64,000 nucleotides of DNA from DATARR01 sp036376245 (GTDB lineage: Bacteria > Acidobacteriota > Thermoanaerobaculia > Multivoradales > UBA5704). Within the stretch, counting starts at the first letter, position 1. Each line of letters starts with the position of its first letter. Of the stretch, positions 40,494 through 49,215 are shown piece after piece. Where the stretch lies: positions 53,148 through 117,147 of the forward strand of contig DASVAS010000055.1 in NCBI GenBank assembly GCA_036376245.1, in the 5' to 3' direction. Made by a program: the position numbers and the translations under genes. The notes below the pieces were generated by a model, which made no database searches, was not told the DNA's origin, and saw only the letters and a program-made list of their open reading frames with translations.

Positions 40494-40835
40494 CTACACC
40501 AGTTCCAGCAGCCGCTCCGGGGGCCTGCCTACCACCGCCCGGTCCCCGGCGACGCCGATGGGGCGCTGGAGCAGCGTCGGATGCCGGGCCATGGCGGCTA
40601 CGAGCTTCGCGTCCGGCTCGTCCCCGGTGAGCCCCAGAGCCTGAAAGGCCGGATCCTTGGAGCGGAGGACGTCCTTCGGGCGGAGCCCCAGGCGCTTGAG
40701 GACATCCCGGATCTCGGCCTCGCTGAGGGGATTCTTGACGTAATCGCGGTACTGGTACTCGATGCCCTTCTCGTCCAGCAAGGCGACCGCCTTGCGGCAG
40801 GTGCTTCAGGTGCGGGCGCAGATGAGGTCGATCAT
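40494..40835 (-). CDS. ArsC/Spx-family protein with in-frame UGA at the catalytic position (selenocysteine 10)
   Basis: A 113-residue thioredoxin-fold protein if the TGA at 40806-40808 is read through. The N-terminus MIDLICART-U-STCRKAVALLDEKG aligns with the ArsC/YusI pattern YPKC.TCRKA..WLEE.G, so UGA replaces the first Cys of CxxC. The rest is intact: EYQYRDYVKNPLSEAEIRDV, GLRPKDVLRSKD, VAAMARHPTLLQRPI and the usual end. Family members reduce arsenate or act as thiol oxidoreductases. Intact downstream coding, normal length and a hairpin after the UGA argue against a pseudogene. Confidence 0.8.
40778..40795 (-). promoter_or_regulatory. SECIS-like hairpin in the ArsC-like gene
   Basis: In the mRNA, a perfect 7-bp stem GCAAGGC/GCCUUGC with a GGUC loop begins 10 bases after the UGA, and the loop starts 17 bases after it. 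The FDH copy in this window has nearly the same spacing and loop (18 bases, GGUCU). Confidence 0.72.
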
Positions 40836-40950
40836 GGAGGGGAGGATATCAAACAGCACTCCATGAAAAGACACCGCACACCCCCTCCGCAAACTCAAGC
40901 GGGACGGGCCTTTTTCAGATTGGAGGCCGATTTTACGTCTTTTTATAGGT

Positions 40951-41901
40951 GTGCGGACTCGTATACCCGGACGGAAAAGGACGGCCTCTCGCCACGACCA
41001 GGGATACAAACGCCTGTTCTCCCACCCGTCCGCGGTCGAGCACCTGCTGCGCGGCTTCCTCCGCGAGGACTGGGCCGACCGCCTCGACTTCTCCTCCCTG
41101 GAAAGGGTCGGCAACAGCTTCGTCTCCGACGACCTCCGGGAGCGGCACAGCGACGTGATCTGGCGCCTGCGCTTCCAGGGGAAGGGACAGTGGCTGTATC
41201 TCCTCCTGGAGCTCCAGTCCACCTCCCACCACTTCATGGCCGTGCGGCTGCAGAGCTATGCCGCCCTTCTCCAGGAGGAGGTCATCCGGAGGGAGAAGCT
41301 GCGGACACGCGACCCGCTCCCCCTGGTGCTGCCCGTCGTCTTCTACAACGGCGAGCGTCCCTGGAGAGCGCCGAGGGAGATGAGGAGCCTGTACCGCGAG
41401 GTCCAACCGGGCCTGCGGCACTGGCTGCCTGATCTCCGGTATCTCGTGCTGGACGTGAGGCGCCTGGACCTGAACCGTCCGGAGCTGGCCGGCAACTGGG
41501 TCGCCGCGCTCTTACGGATCGAGGCCTGCCCGAACCCGGACGATCTCCACGGACTGGCTGAAGAGCTGGCATCGATGCTCCCTCCGGAGGACTCCGAGTT
41601 GCGGAGGACGATTACGATCTGGCTCAACTCGATCTTCCATAGGGCACTCCCTGGCGCTATAATTCCCCTGACGAAGGATACGGAGGGAGACATGCTGGAG
41701 CAGACTGTAAGGAAGTGGGGAGAGTTGATGATGGCGAGAGGGATGCGTAAGCTCGTCCTCCAGTTGCTTACCCAACGCTTCGGCCGTCTGTCTGCCCCGG
41801 TGCGTCGACAGGTGGAAGCGATTTCCACTCCGCGAGAGCTCAGCTCCTTGCACCGCAAGATCGTCACCGCCAGGACCCTCCAAGAAACCGGGCTCGGCTG
41901 A
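40951..41901 (+). CDS. Rpn/YhgA-like PD-(D/E)XK nuclease-family protein
   Basis: A 316-residue protein of the Rpn (recombination-promoting nuclease) family. RHDQGYKRLFSHPSAVEHLL and LLELQSTSHHFMAVRLQSYA, with LPLVLPVVFYNGERPWRAP, match the transposase_31/DUF4351-like group. The metal site is in DVIW...LLELQS. The C-terminus includes MLEQTVRKWGELMMARGMRK. It starts with GTG at 40951. The family is associated with DNA mobility but it is not flanked by insertion-sequence ends here. Confidence 0.82.
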   Translation: MRTRIPGRKRTASRHDQGYKRLFSHPSAVEHLLRGFLREDWADRLDFSSLERVGNSFVSDDLRERHSDVIWRLRFQGKGQWLYLLLELQSTSHHFMAVRLQSYAALLQEEVIRREKLRTRDPLPLVLPVVFYNGERPWRAPREMRSLYREVQPGLRHWLPDLRYLVLDVRRLDLNRPELAGNWVAALLRIEACPNPDDLHGLAEELASMLPPEDSELRRTITIWLNSIFHRALPGAIIPLTKDTEGDMLEQTVRKWGELMMARGMRKLVLQLLTQRFGRLSAPVRRQVEAISTPRELSSLHRKIVTARTLQETGLG

Positions 41902-42022
41902 CCCTTCCCCACCCCCGCCACCCCCAACGGGTGGCATCCCTCGGGGTGGTGTCTTCTTCCTCAGCGTTCCCTAGCATGCAGGTGTGCGGGGCTCCTATTT
42001 TCCGGGCTCCAGGAGGCACGCC

Positions 42023-45000
42023 ATGGGCAGCGGACGACGCATCACGGTGGACGGCAACGAGGCCGTGGCCTCGGTCGCGTACCGCGGCAACGAGGTCATC
42101 GCCATCTATCCGATCACCCCCTCGTCGGCCATGGGCGAGCTCGCGGACGCCTGGGCCGCCGAGCACAGGCCCAACCTGTGGAACACGGTGCCGCAGGTGA
42201 TCGAGATGCAGTCCGAAGGCGGCGCGGCCGGCGCGGTCCACGGCGCCCTCCAGGGCGGCGCCCTCGCCACCACCTTCACCGCCTCCCAGGGGCTCCTGTT
42301 GATGATCCCCAACATGTACAAGATCGCCGGCGAGCTCACCCCGTTCGTCATGCACGTGGCGGCGCGCACCGTCGCGACCCACGCGCTGTCGATCTTCGGC
42401 GATCACTCCGACGTCATGGCCTGCCGCCAGACCGGCTTCGCCCTGCTCGCCTCCGGGTCCGTGCAGGAAGCCCAGGACTTCGCCGCCATCGCGCAGGCGG
42501 CCACCCTGGAATCCCGCGTCCCCTTCCTCCATTTCTTCGACGGCTTCCGCACCTCCCACGAGCTGGCCAAGATCGAGGAGCTGACCGACGACGAGCTCCG
42601 CGCCCTGATCCCGGAAGACCTGGTCCGCGCCCACCGCGCGCGGGCCCTCACCCCCGAGCATCCGGTGGTGCGCGGCACGGCCCAGAACCCCGACGCCTTC
42701 TTCCAGGCCCGCGAGGCCTGCAACGGCTTCTATCTCTCCTGCCCGCGCATCGTGCGCGAGGTCATGGACCGCTTCGCCGCGCTGACCGGCCGCCGCTACC
42801 ACCTGTTCGATTACGCCGGCCATCCCGAGGCCGACCGCGTCCTCGTGCTCATGGGCTCCGGCGCCGAGACCGTCGAGGAGACCGTGGACTGGCTGATCGC
42901 GCGCGGCGAGCGCGTGGGCGTCCTCCGGGTGCGCCTCTTCCACCCCTTCTCCATCCCCGACTTCCTGGCCGTCCTGCCCCCCACCGTGCGCACCCTCGGC
43001 GTGCTCGACCGCACCAAGGAACCGGGTGCCGTGGGCGATCCGCTCTACCTGGAAGTGCTGGCCGCGCTGCGCGAAGCCAAGGACGAAGGAATCCACGTCC
43101 CTGATCCCCGAATCATCGCCGGCCGCTACGGCCTGTCGTCCAAGGAATTCAATCCGGCCATGGTCAAGGCCGTGTTCGACGAGCTGGCGAAAGACCGGCC
43201 GAAGAATCACTTTACGGTGGGGATCAAGGACGACGTCACCTGGACGTCGCTCGACTACGACGCCGGCTTCGACATCGAGCCGGACGACGTGGTCCGCGCC
43301 CTCTTCTACGGCCTGGGCTCGGACGGCACGGTGGGCGCCAACAAGAATTCGATCAAGATCATCGGCGAGGAGACGGACCACTACGCTCAAGGGTACTTCG
43401 TCTACGACTCCAAGAAATCGGGCGCGGTCACCGTCTCCCACCTGCGCTTCGGTCCGCGCCCGATCCGCTCCACCTATCTGATCCGCCGCGCGAGCTTCAT
43501 CGCCTGCCACCAGTTCGACTTTCTCGACCGCTTCGAAATGCTGGAAGCGGCGGCGCCCGGCGCGGTCTTCCTCCTCAACTCGCCCTACGGCCCCGAGACG
43601 GTCTGGGACCATCTGCCTTTCGAGGTCCAGGAGCGGATCGTCGAGAAAAACCTCCGCTTCTTCGTGATCGACGCCTACGACGTGGCCCGGCGGGCCGGCA
43701 TGGGCGGCCGCATCAACACGATCATGCAGACCTGCTTCTTCGCCATCTCCGGCGTGCTCCCCCGCGAGGAGGCCATCGGCAGGATCAAGGAGGCTGCCGA
43801 GAAGACCTACGGCAAGCGCGGCGCCGAAGTGGTGCGGCGCAACTTCCAGATGATCGACGACGCGCTGGCGCATCTCTATGAGGTGGAGGTCCCGGCGACG
43901 GCCACGTCCGCCCACCGCCGGCCGCCCGTGGTGCCGGACGACTCCCCGGACTTCGTGCGGAAGGTCACGGCCGTGATGATGGCCAACCAGGGGGACCTGC
44001 TCCCCGTCTCCGCCTTCCCCGTGGACGGCGCCTGGCCGACGGGGACGGCGAAATGGGAGAAGCGCAACCTGGCGCGGGAGATTCCGGTCTGGAATCCCGA
44101 CCTCTGCATCCAGTGCAACCAGTGCGCGCTGGTCTGCCCCCACGCTTCCATCCGCGCCAAGGTCTACGACGCCGTGGCCCTCGCGGGCGCTCCCGCAGGC
44201 TTCCGCTCGCGCGACTACAAGGCCGCGGACTTCCGGGGCCTCAAGTACACCCTCCAGGTGGCGCCGGAGGACTGCACCGGCTGCGGGCTGTGCGTCGAGA
44301 TCTGCCCGGCCAAGGACAAGGCCGATCCGCAACGCAAGGCCGTCCACATGGAGCCGCAGCGGCCCCTGCGCGAGACCGAGAACGCGTTCTACGACTTCTT
44401 CCTCGGCCTGCCGGAGGTGGACCGCTCGAAGGTGACGCGCGTCGACGCCAAAGGCTCGCAGTTCTTCCAGCCGCTGATGGAGTATTCGGGCGCCTGCTCG
44501 GGCTGCGGCGAAACCCCGTACGTCAAGCTCCTGACCCAGCTCTTCGGCGACCGGCTGCTGATCGCCAACGCCACCGGCTGCTCCTCGATCTATGGCGGCA
44601 ACCTGCCGACCACGCCCTATACCGCCAACAAGGAAGGCCGCGGCCCGGCGTGGTCCAACTCGCTGTTCGAGGACAACGCCGAGTTCGGTCTGGGGATGCG
44701 CCTGGCGGTGGACAAGCACCGCGAGCAGGCCGAAGAGTTGCTCCGGGCCCTGTCCGGACAGATCGGCGACGAGCTGGTGACCGGACTGCTCACAGCGGGC
44801 GAGACCGGCGAGGAGGCCGTGCGCGAACGGCGCGCGCTGGTGGAGGCTCTGCGGGACCGCCTGCGCGACATCCCCGGACCCGAGGCGCGGCGCCTCGAAA
44901 ACCTTGCGGACGTCCTGGTCCCGCGCAGCGTCTGGCTGGTGGGCGGCGACGGCTGGGCGTACGACATCGGCTTCGGCGGCCTCGACCACGTCCTGGCCAC

Positions 45001-45598
45001 GGGGCGCAACGTCAACGTCCTGGTGCTCGACACCGAGGTCTATTCGAACACCGGCGGCCAGCAGTCCAAGGCCACGCCCCTGGGCGCGGCGGCCAAGTTC
45101 GCCGTCGCCGGCAAGGAGATCCCCAAGAAGGACCTCGGCCTACTGGCCATGAGCTACGGCCACATCTACGTGGCCCGCATCGCCTTCGGCGCCAAGATCA
45201 ACCAGACCGTGCAGGCCCTGCTCGAGGCCGAGGCCTATCCCGGCCCGTCGCTGGTCATCGCCTACAGCCACTGCATCGCCCACGGCTACGACCTGGTCCA
45301 CGGCGTGGATCAGCAGAAGCTGGCGGTCGAGTCCGGCGTCTGGCCGCTCTACCGCTTCGATCCCCGCCGTGTGGCCGAGGGCCTGCCGCCGCTGCGGCTC
45401 GATTCCGGCGAGCCCACGGCCTCCGTCGCGGAGTACATGGGGCACGAGACCCGCTTCCGCATGACCGAGAAGCAGGATCCCGAGCGCTTCAAGCGGCTGC
45501 TGGAGTCGGCCGCCCTGCACGCGGCCCGGCGGCGCTCCGTCTACCAGCAGCTCGCGGGCCTGACCGTGCCCAGGAACGAAACCGCGGAGACCCCGTGA
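42023..45598 (+). CDS. nifJ: Pyruvate:ferredoxin (flavodoxin) oxidoreductase
   Basis: A 1191-residue single-chain enzyme converting pyruvate and CoA to acetyl-CoA, CO2 and reduced ferredoxin or flavodoxin. Domains in order: domain I (VDGNEAVASVAYRGNEVIAI and YPITPSSAMGE), the gamma-like middle, a two-4Fe4S ferredoxin module (CIQCNQCALVCPHA and CTGCGLCVEICPAK), and the thiamine diphosphate domain (CSGCGETPYVKLL, GGDGWAYDIGFGGLDH, DTEVYSNTGGQQSKATP). AGGAGG precedes the ATG at 42023. Low-potential ferredoxin made here implies an anaerobic or fermentative capacity, fitting the formate dehydrogenase. Confidence 0.96.
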   Translation: MGSGRRITVDGNEAVASVAYRGNEVIAIYPITPSSAMGELADAWAAEHRPNLWNTVPQVIEMQSEGGAAGAVHGALQGGALATTFTASQGLLLMIPNMYKIAGELTPFVMHVAARTVATHALSIFGDHSDVMACRQTGFALLASGSVQEAQDFAAIAQAATLESRVPFLHFFDGFRTSHELAKIEELTDDELRALIPEDLVRAHRARALTPEHPVVRGTAQNPDAFFQAREACNGFYLSCPRIVREVMDRFAALTGRRYHLFDYAGHPEADRVLVLMGSGAETVEETVDWLIARGERVGVLRVRLFHPFSIPDFLAVLPPTVRTLGVLDRTKEPGAVGDPLYLEVLAALREAKDEGIHVPDPRIIAGRYGLSSKEFNPAMVKAVFDELAKDRPKNHFTVGIKDDVTWTSLDYDAGFDIEPDDVVRALFYGLGSDGTVGANKNSIKIIGEETDHYAQGYFVYDSKKSGAVTVSHLRFGPRPIRSTYLIRRASFIACHQFDFLDRFEMLEAAAPGAVFLLNSPYGPETVWDHLPFEVQERIVEKNLRFFVIDAYDVARRAGMGGRINTIMQTCFFAISGVLPREEAIGRIKEAAEKTYGKRGAEVVRRNFQMIDDALAHLYEVEVPATATSAHRRPPVVPDDSPDFVRKVTAVMMANQGDLLPVSAFPVDGAWPTGTAKWEKRNLAREIPVWNPDLCIQCNQCALVCPHASIRAKVYDAVALAGAPAGFRSRDYKAADFRGLKYTLQVAPEDCTGCGLCVEICPAKDKADPQRKAVHMEPQRPLRETENAFYDFFLGLPEVDRSKVTRVDAKGSQFFQPLMEYSGACSGCGETPYVKLLTQLFGDRLLIANATGCSSIYGGNLPTTPYTANKEGRGPAWSNSLFEDNAEFGLGMRLAVDKHREQAEELLRALSGQIGDELVTGLLTAGETGEEAVRERRALVEALRDRLRDIPGPEARRLENLADVLVPRSVWLVGGDGWAYDIGFGGLDHVLATGRNVNVLVLDTEVYSNTGGQQSKATPLGAAAKFAVAGKEIPKKDLGLLAMSYGHIYVARIAFGAKINQTVQALLEAEAYPGPSLVIAYSHCIAHGYDLVHGVDQQKLAVESGVWPLYRFDPRRVAEGLPPLRLDSGEPTASVAEYMGHETRFRMTEKQDPERFKRLLESAALHAARRRSVYQQLAGLTVPRNETAETP

Positions 45599-45632
45599 GC
45601 TGCTAGAATTTCCAGAGCCGAAAGGAGACACG

Positions 45633-46034
45633 ATGAGAGCCGAAGGCAGGCTGAACCGTCTTTTCGCGACCGTCGTCCTGGCGTTGCTCTGGACGGGCGG
45701 TCCCGTTGCCGCGCAGAGCAACAGCGATGTCACCGGCCACATCCTGGACGCCCAGGGCCAGCCGTTGCAGGGTATCGAGGTCAAGCTGCACCAGATCGGT
45801 GGGAAGGCAAGCCAGAAGCAGGCGTCCGGCGCGGACGGCGCCTTCCACTTCGAAAAGCTCGGCTTCGGGACCTATTCCGTCACCGCGGCCCCGGAAGGCT
45901 ACGCTCCGGCCGCGTGCCCGGGCTTCCGCCTCCTGCCCGGTACGACCAAGCAGTTCGAGATCCGGCTGGCTCCCGCCGAGGGCGACCAGACGTCCTCCTG
46001 TACCGAAGCCGCCCCGGCCGCGCCGGGCTCCTGA
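45633..46034 (+). CDS. Secreted carboxypeptidase-regulatory-like domain protein
   Basis: A 133-residue exported protein. The signal peptide is followed by SDVTGHILDAQGQPLQGIEV and GADGAFHFEKLGFGTYSVTA, the CarboxypepD_reg (transthyretin-like) beta-sandwich. The end is Pro/Ala-rich with one Cys. AAAGGAGA precedes the ATG. The role is unknown, possibly adhesion or surface display. Confidence 0.85.
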   Translation: MRAEGRLNRLFATVVLALLWTGGPVAAQSNSDVTGHILDAQGQPLQGIEVKLHQIGGKASQKQASGADGAFHFEKLGFGTYSVTAAPEGYAPAACPGFRLLPGTTKQFEIRLAPAEGDQTSSCTEAAPAAPGS

Positions 46035-46042
46035 ACGGAAAA

Positions 46043-46067
46043 GGCCGGGCGCGGGAAACGCCCGGCC
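46043..46067. terminator. Terminator hairpin
   Basis: GGCCGGGCG and CGCCCGGCC form a perfect stem around CGGGAAA between convergent genes. Confidence 0.75.
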
Positions 46068-46089
46068 TCCGGATCAGCTCACTGTCAGC

Positions 46090-46716
46090 CTAGTAGTAGT
46101 AGAAGCAGTCCGACGAGGTGTATCCCTCGGGGCAGACCTTGATCGACGACGCGTAGTTGTTGAACCCGTCGTAATGCAGGTCGTAGCGCGTCGTGCCGCC
46201 CTGGACCGTGAGCGTGCTGCAGCTCCCGGAGTAATTGAAGTAGTAGCACTTGTAGAGGATGGTCCAGGAGCCGCCGCCCTCGACGTAGGAGATCACGTCG
46301 TTCCAGGAGTCGGGCAGATAGTTGTCCTTCTCGCCGCAGTACATCCGCAGCCAATCGGTCCCCGTGCCGTAGGCCACCTTGTTGAACAGGGCGTCCGGGC
46401 ACACGGTCTCCGCAAATCCGGCCGGCTCGCTCTCGCGCCGGGCCGTGGCACGCAGGTCCGCGAACTTGTTGCGCGCCTCCACGGACGAGAAGCCGTACAC
46501 CACGCCGTCCTTCGCCGACTGACGGTCGACCAGGTAATGCAGGGCAGCGCTGTCCTGACGGTGGGCAGGATCGATGCCCGGATCGATGATGAGCTTGAGG
46601 CCCACGATCGGGCTCGCCGGACGCTCCCTCTGGAGACGCGGCGACTCGGAATCCCCGGCGAAAGCGGTGGCGGCAAACACGAAGACGACAGCGGCGGACG
46701 CGAAAAACTTCTTCAT
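46090..46716 (-). CDS. Secreted beta/gamma-crystallin (peptidase inhibitor I36)-like protein
   Basis: A 208-residue exported protein (MKKFFASAAVVFVFAATAFA). The C-terminal ~80 residues contain LPDSWNDVISYVEGGGSWT and HYDGFNNYASSIKVC, the (N/D)-(N/D)-x-x-S type motifs of calcium-binding beta/gamma-crystallin folds. The N-terminal part (LKLIIDPGIDPAH, ALHYLVDRQSAKDG) is not recognised. A good promoter lies upstream. Confidence 0.72.
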   Translation of the reverse strand: MKKFFASAAVVFVFAATAFAGDSESPRLQRERPASPIVGLKLIIDPGIDPAHRQDSAALHYLVDRQSAKDGVVYGFSSVEARNKFADLRATARRESEPAGFAETVCPDALFNKVAYGTGTDWLRMYCGEKDNYLPDSWNDVISYVEGGGSWTILYKCYYFNYSGSCSTLTVQGGTTRYDLHYDGFNNYASSIKVCPEGYTSSDCFYYY

Positions 46717-46841
46717 GACTGACCTAATCCTTTCTCCGACAAACGGCTTGATAAGAGCCGGCAGAGCACGCGCGTACAGGCCGTGCTCCCCACGCACTGC
46801 CGGAGGTTTCAGACGATGTAGATCAGCTGACCGACGATGGA

Positions 46842-46870
46842 ATTAAAACCTGTTTAAATGGTCCTGTCAA
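46842..46870 (-). promoter_or_regulatory. Sigma-70-like promoter of the crystallin-like gene
   Basis: On the minus strand TTGACA (46870-46865), 17 bp, then TTTAAT (46847-46842), about 125 bp before the start codon in an AT-rich gap. The 332-bp gap 46717-47048 otherwise contains a TATAAT on the plus strand without a -35 and no gene. Confidence 0.6.
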
Positions 46871-47048
46871 GAGGATCTGAATCATTGCGACAGAACGCCG
46901 TGCTCCCTTCATAAAAAGGGCTCGCGGAAAATGGAACGAAACGCTCTCTCCTTATAATGCGTCAACGAAGAAGGGAATTCGTCATCCACTTCTCACGATG
47001 CTGCCGAGGAAAGGGACGGGCGGCCGGCGCGAGGATGGGCAGGGGTGG

Positions 47049-47222
47049 CTAGAAACGCCAGTCGTTCCGAGCCATGAAGCCTTCGACATTGGTACAGCTC
47101 ACACCGAAGTGCTCGCAGACGTTGGGGACCTTGGCGGCGTGGGGTCTGTTGGCCTCCTCCGTAACCACGCATCCGCCACGCACTTTTGCGCAGGCGACAA
47201 TGAAGGGAGCAGCCTTCTCAGG
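47049..47222 (-). pseudogene. 3' remnant of a DUF4411 (PIN-like) toxin
   Basis: In a frame different from the overlapping ImmA/IrrE gene, the DNA encodes APFIVACAKVRGGCVVTEEA, then VPNVCEHFGVSCTNVEGFMA and ends NDWRF-stop. This is the typical C-terminus of DUF4411 toxins (PNVCE.FGV.C.N...), which usually follow ImmA/IrrE genes. There is no start or N-terminal PIN core, so an internal deletion has removed the junction. Confidence 0.72.
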
Positions 47223-48118
47223 ATGACCTCGCGGCTGACTTTGTATTCCTCCGCCAAGCCTGCAATAGCATCCTCATCCACAAGAAGACCCGAAACCCTG
47301 CGGCGGAACCCAGGCTCTGGAACGAGAAGCTCAGCGGCGAACCGATTGCAGAAGACCTCGATACGCTTCGCCTCGCCCGCCAGGGCGGCGATGTACCGGT
47401 CATCAGCCTTCGTGACCCCGCTCGTCTGGACAAGGACATGGGCAAGCTCGTGGAAGAGCGTGAAGATCTGGCGCGTCACCGCAGTGCTGTTGTTGAGACA
47501 GATCACCGGGAACTCTTCGTCATAGAGGCAGAACCCCGAAACATCCCTCTGCTTGAAAGAGTTCTTGAAGACAAAGACTCCTGCTTCCTCGACGGCGTTC
47601 CTCCAGTGCTTGAGCGCGTCCGCCGAGGTCCTCCACTCCTTCTGCGTCTGTAGATCGACTCCCAGATAACCTCTGACCTCCAGCGCCACCGAGGCGGCGG
47701 AGAGCGGCGGACGGGAAGAGACAGAGATGTCTCTGAAGATCTTTCTAGGAGAGGGATTGAAGCCCGCATTCAGCTCATGCAGGGAGAGTTGCATCGCCCG
47801 CGCATCCCGGATCCGGTAACGGGTGTCCGAAGAGAGGTCGTCGATCTCGAAATCCGGAAGCGTCCGGAAAGAGCGTTCGGGTTCGATCTCTTCAGGAGGC
47901 TCAGGGAAGAAGAAAAGCGCGACCGGACGCTTGTACACCTTGTAGGCCAGCGTCTCGAGTTGGACATACGTCGGCGCCGAGGCTCCGGTCTCCCAACTCG
48001 CGATCACCTCCGGATGCCTGTCCATGGCCTCGGCGACCTGCTGGATCGACTGGCCGGACCTTTCCCTGGCCCAGACAAGAACCCTTGGATTGATTCCGGA
48101 AACCTGCTCTCGTTTCAT
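47099..48118 (-). CDS. XRE-type HTH plus ImmA/IrrE metallopeptidase
   Basis: A 339-residue regulator-protease. The N-terminal helix-turn-helix (ARERSGQSIQQVAEAMDRHP then VIASWETGASAPTYVQLETLA) is followed by the metallopeptidase motif TLFHELAHVLV with EVFCNRFAAELLVP. Such proteins pair with DUF4411 toxins as antitoxin-like partners or cut repressors. The last ~35 residues (LSPAQKCVADAWLRRRPTDP) are out-of-frame toxin sequence, so the native C-terminus is lost at about 47225. Confidence 0.85.
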   Translation of the reverse strand: MKREQVSGINPRVLVWARERSGQSIQQVAEAMDRHPEVIASWETGASAPTYVQLETLAYKVYKRPVALFFFPEPPEEIEPERSFRTLPDFEIDDLSSDTRYRIRDARAMQLSLHELNAGFNPSPRKIFRDISVSSRPPLSAASVALEVRGYLGVDLQTQKEWRTSADALKHWRNAVEEAGVFVFKNSFKQRDVSGFCLYDEEFPVICLNNSTAVTRQIFTLFHELAHVLVQTSGVTKADDRYIAALAGEAKRIEVFCNRFAAELLVPEPGFRRRVSGLLVDEDAIAGLAEEYKVSREVILRRLLPSLSPAQKCVADAWLRRRPTDPTPPRSPTSASTSV

Positions 48119-48168
48119 CCCGAGAAAGATTGTATTACAGACATCGGGAACATGGAAGCGGGCTCCTG

Positions 48169-49215
48169 CTATCCCCCCACCAACCTCTCCACCACCCGAT
48201 CCCAGGTCACCTCCCGCACCCGCCGCTGACCCGCCAATCCCAGCGTCCGCGCCTTCTCCCGATCCTTATATAAGGCGTCGATCCGCGCCCCCAACTCACG
48301 CGGCGAATCCGGCGAGCCGATGAACCCGTTCACCCCGTCCTCCACGAACTCCAGCACGCCTCCGGAATCCGAAGTGGTGATCACCGGCTTGGCGGACTTG
48401 AAGGCTTCCACTGTCACGTAGCCGTAGTCCTCGTCGTAGGGCGCGTAGTAGACGCCCAGGCAATTCGCGTAGTGGTCCACCACCGCCTGATCGTCCGTCC
48501 ATCCCAAGAGCTCGACGCGGTCCTGGAGACCGGAGCGGACGATCAGGTCCTGGAGGTTTTCTTTTTCGGGACCGGTTCCCGCGATGCGGCAGCGGACGGG
48601 AGTCTCGGTGTGCTTCATGGCCTTGATCAGGAGATCGAAACGCTTCAGTGGATCGAGACGGCCCACCGTGAAGATGTAGTCCCCGAAATCCCCCGGATGG
48701 TAGAGGTGGTCGAGCTTCGGCGGCGGATAGAGCACTTCGGCTTCGACCTGGTTGTTGCGCAGCAGACGGTCCGCCACGTTGCCCGAGATCGTGTAGACCG
48801 CTCGCGCCTCGGAGAGAGTGCGGCGGTCCATGGCGCGGACCATCTCCAGGACCTTGGCGTCCCGGGGTCCGGCCTCCCAGAAGTCGCTGTAGCGCGTGCC
48901 CAGGAGGTCGTAGGCCTGGCGGAACTGATGGATCAGCCAGACGACCTTGTTGGGATGTTTGATCAGGTAGGACGGAAAGCGCGTGGCGATGACGAGGTCG
49001 ATTCGCTTCCCCGCCGCCTCGGTGAGGTTCACCAGACGCCACGCGAGGCTGCTCTTCAGAAGCTCCGTGCGGTTGGGCCAGTTGAAGGGCAGGCTGACGA
49101 CGTCCACTTCGAAGCCCCGCGACTTCAGCTCGTCGCGCAGGGAATCCACCAGCATCTCGGCGCCGCCGTAGGCGAAGGGGATCTTGGTGCCGACGATGAC
49201 GATCCGCGGCTTCAC
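48169..49215 (-). CDS. Glycosyltransferase family 4 protein
   Basis: A 348-residue GT4. KPRIVIVGTKIPFAYGGAEM is the N-terminal acceptor loop, followed by YIFTVGRLDPLKRFDLLIKA, RIAGTGPEKENLQDLI and APYDEDYGYVTVEAFKSAKP (E-x7-E). The start is a GTG at 49215 overlapping the previous gene stop (GTGA). It opens the glycan cluster that runs to 61504. Confidence 0.9.
   Translation of the reverse strand: MKPRIVIVGTKIPFAYGGAEMLVDSLRDELKSRGFEVDVVSLPFNWPNRTELLKSSLAWRLVNLTEAAGKRIDLVIATRFPSYLIKHPNKVVWLIHQFRQAYDLLGTRYSDFWEAGPRDAKVLEMVRAMDRRTLSEARAVYTISGNVADRLLRNNQVEAEVLYPPPKLDHLYHPGDFGDYIFTVGRLDPLKRFDLLIKAMKHTETPVRCRIAGTGPEKENLQDLIVRSGLQDRVELLGWTDDQAVVDHYANCLGVYYAPYDEDYGYVTVEAFKSAKPVITTSDSGGVLEFVEDGVNGFIGSPDSPRELGARIDALYKDREKARTLGLAGQRRVREVTWDRVVERLVGG

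Noticed and set aside
40951..41901. Insertion sequence based on transposase_31-like similarity
   Set aside because: Rpn-type proteins are not IS transposases in structure, and no terminal repeats or target duplication are seen around the gene.
46953..46958. Promoter with TATAAT on the plus strand
   Set aside because: There is no -35 element at a suitable distance and no plus-strand gene downstream.
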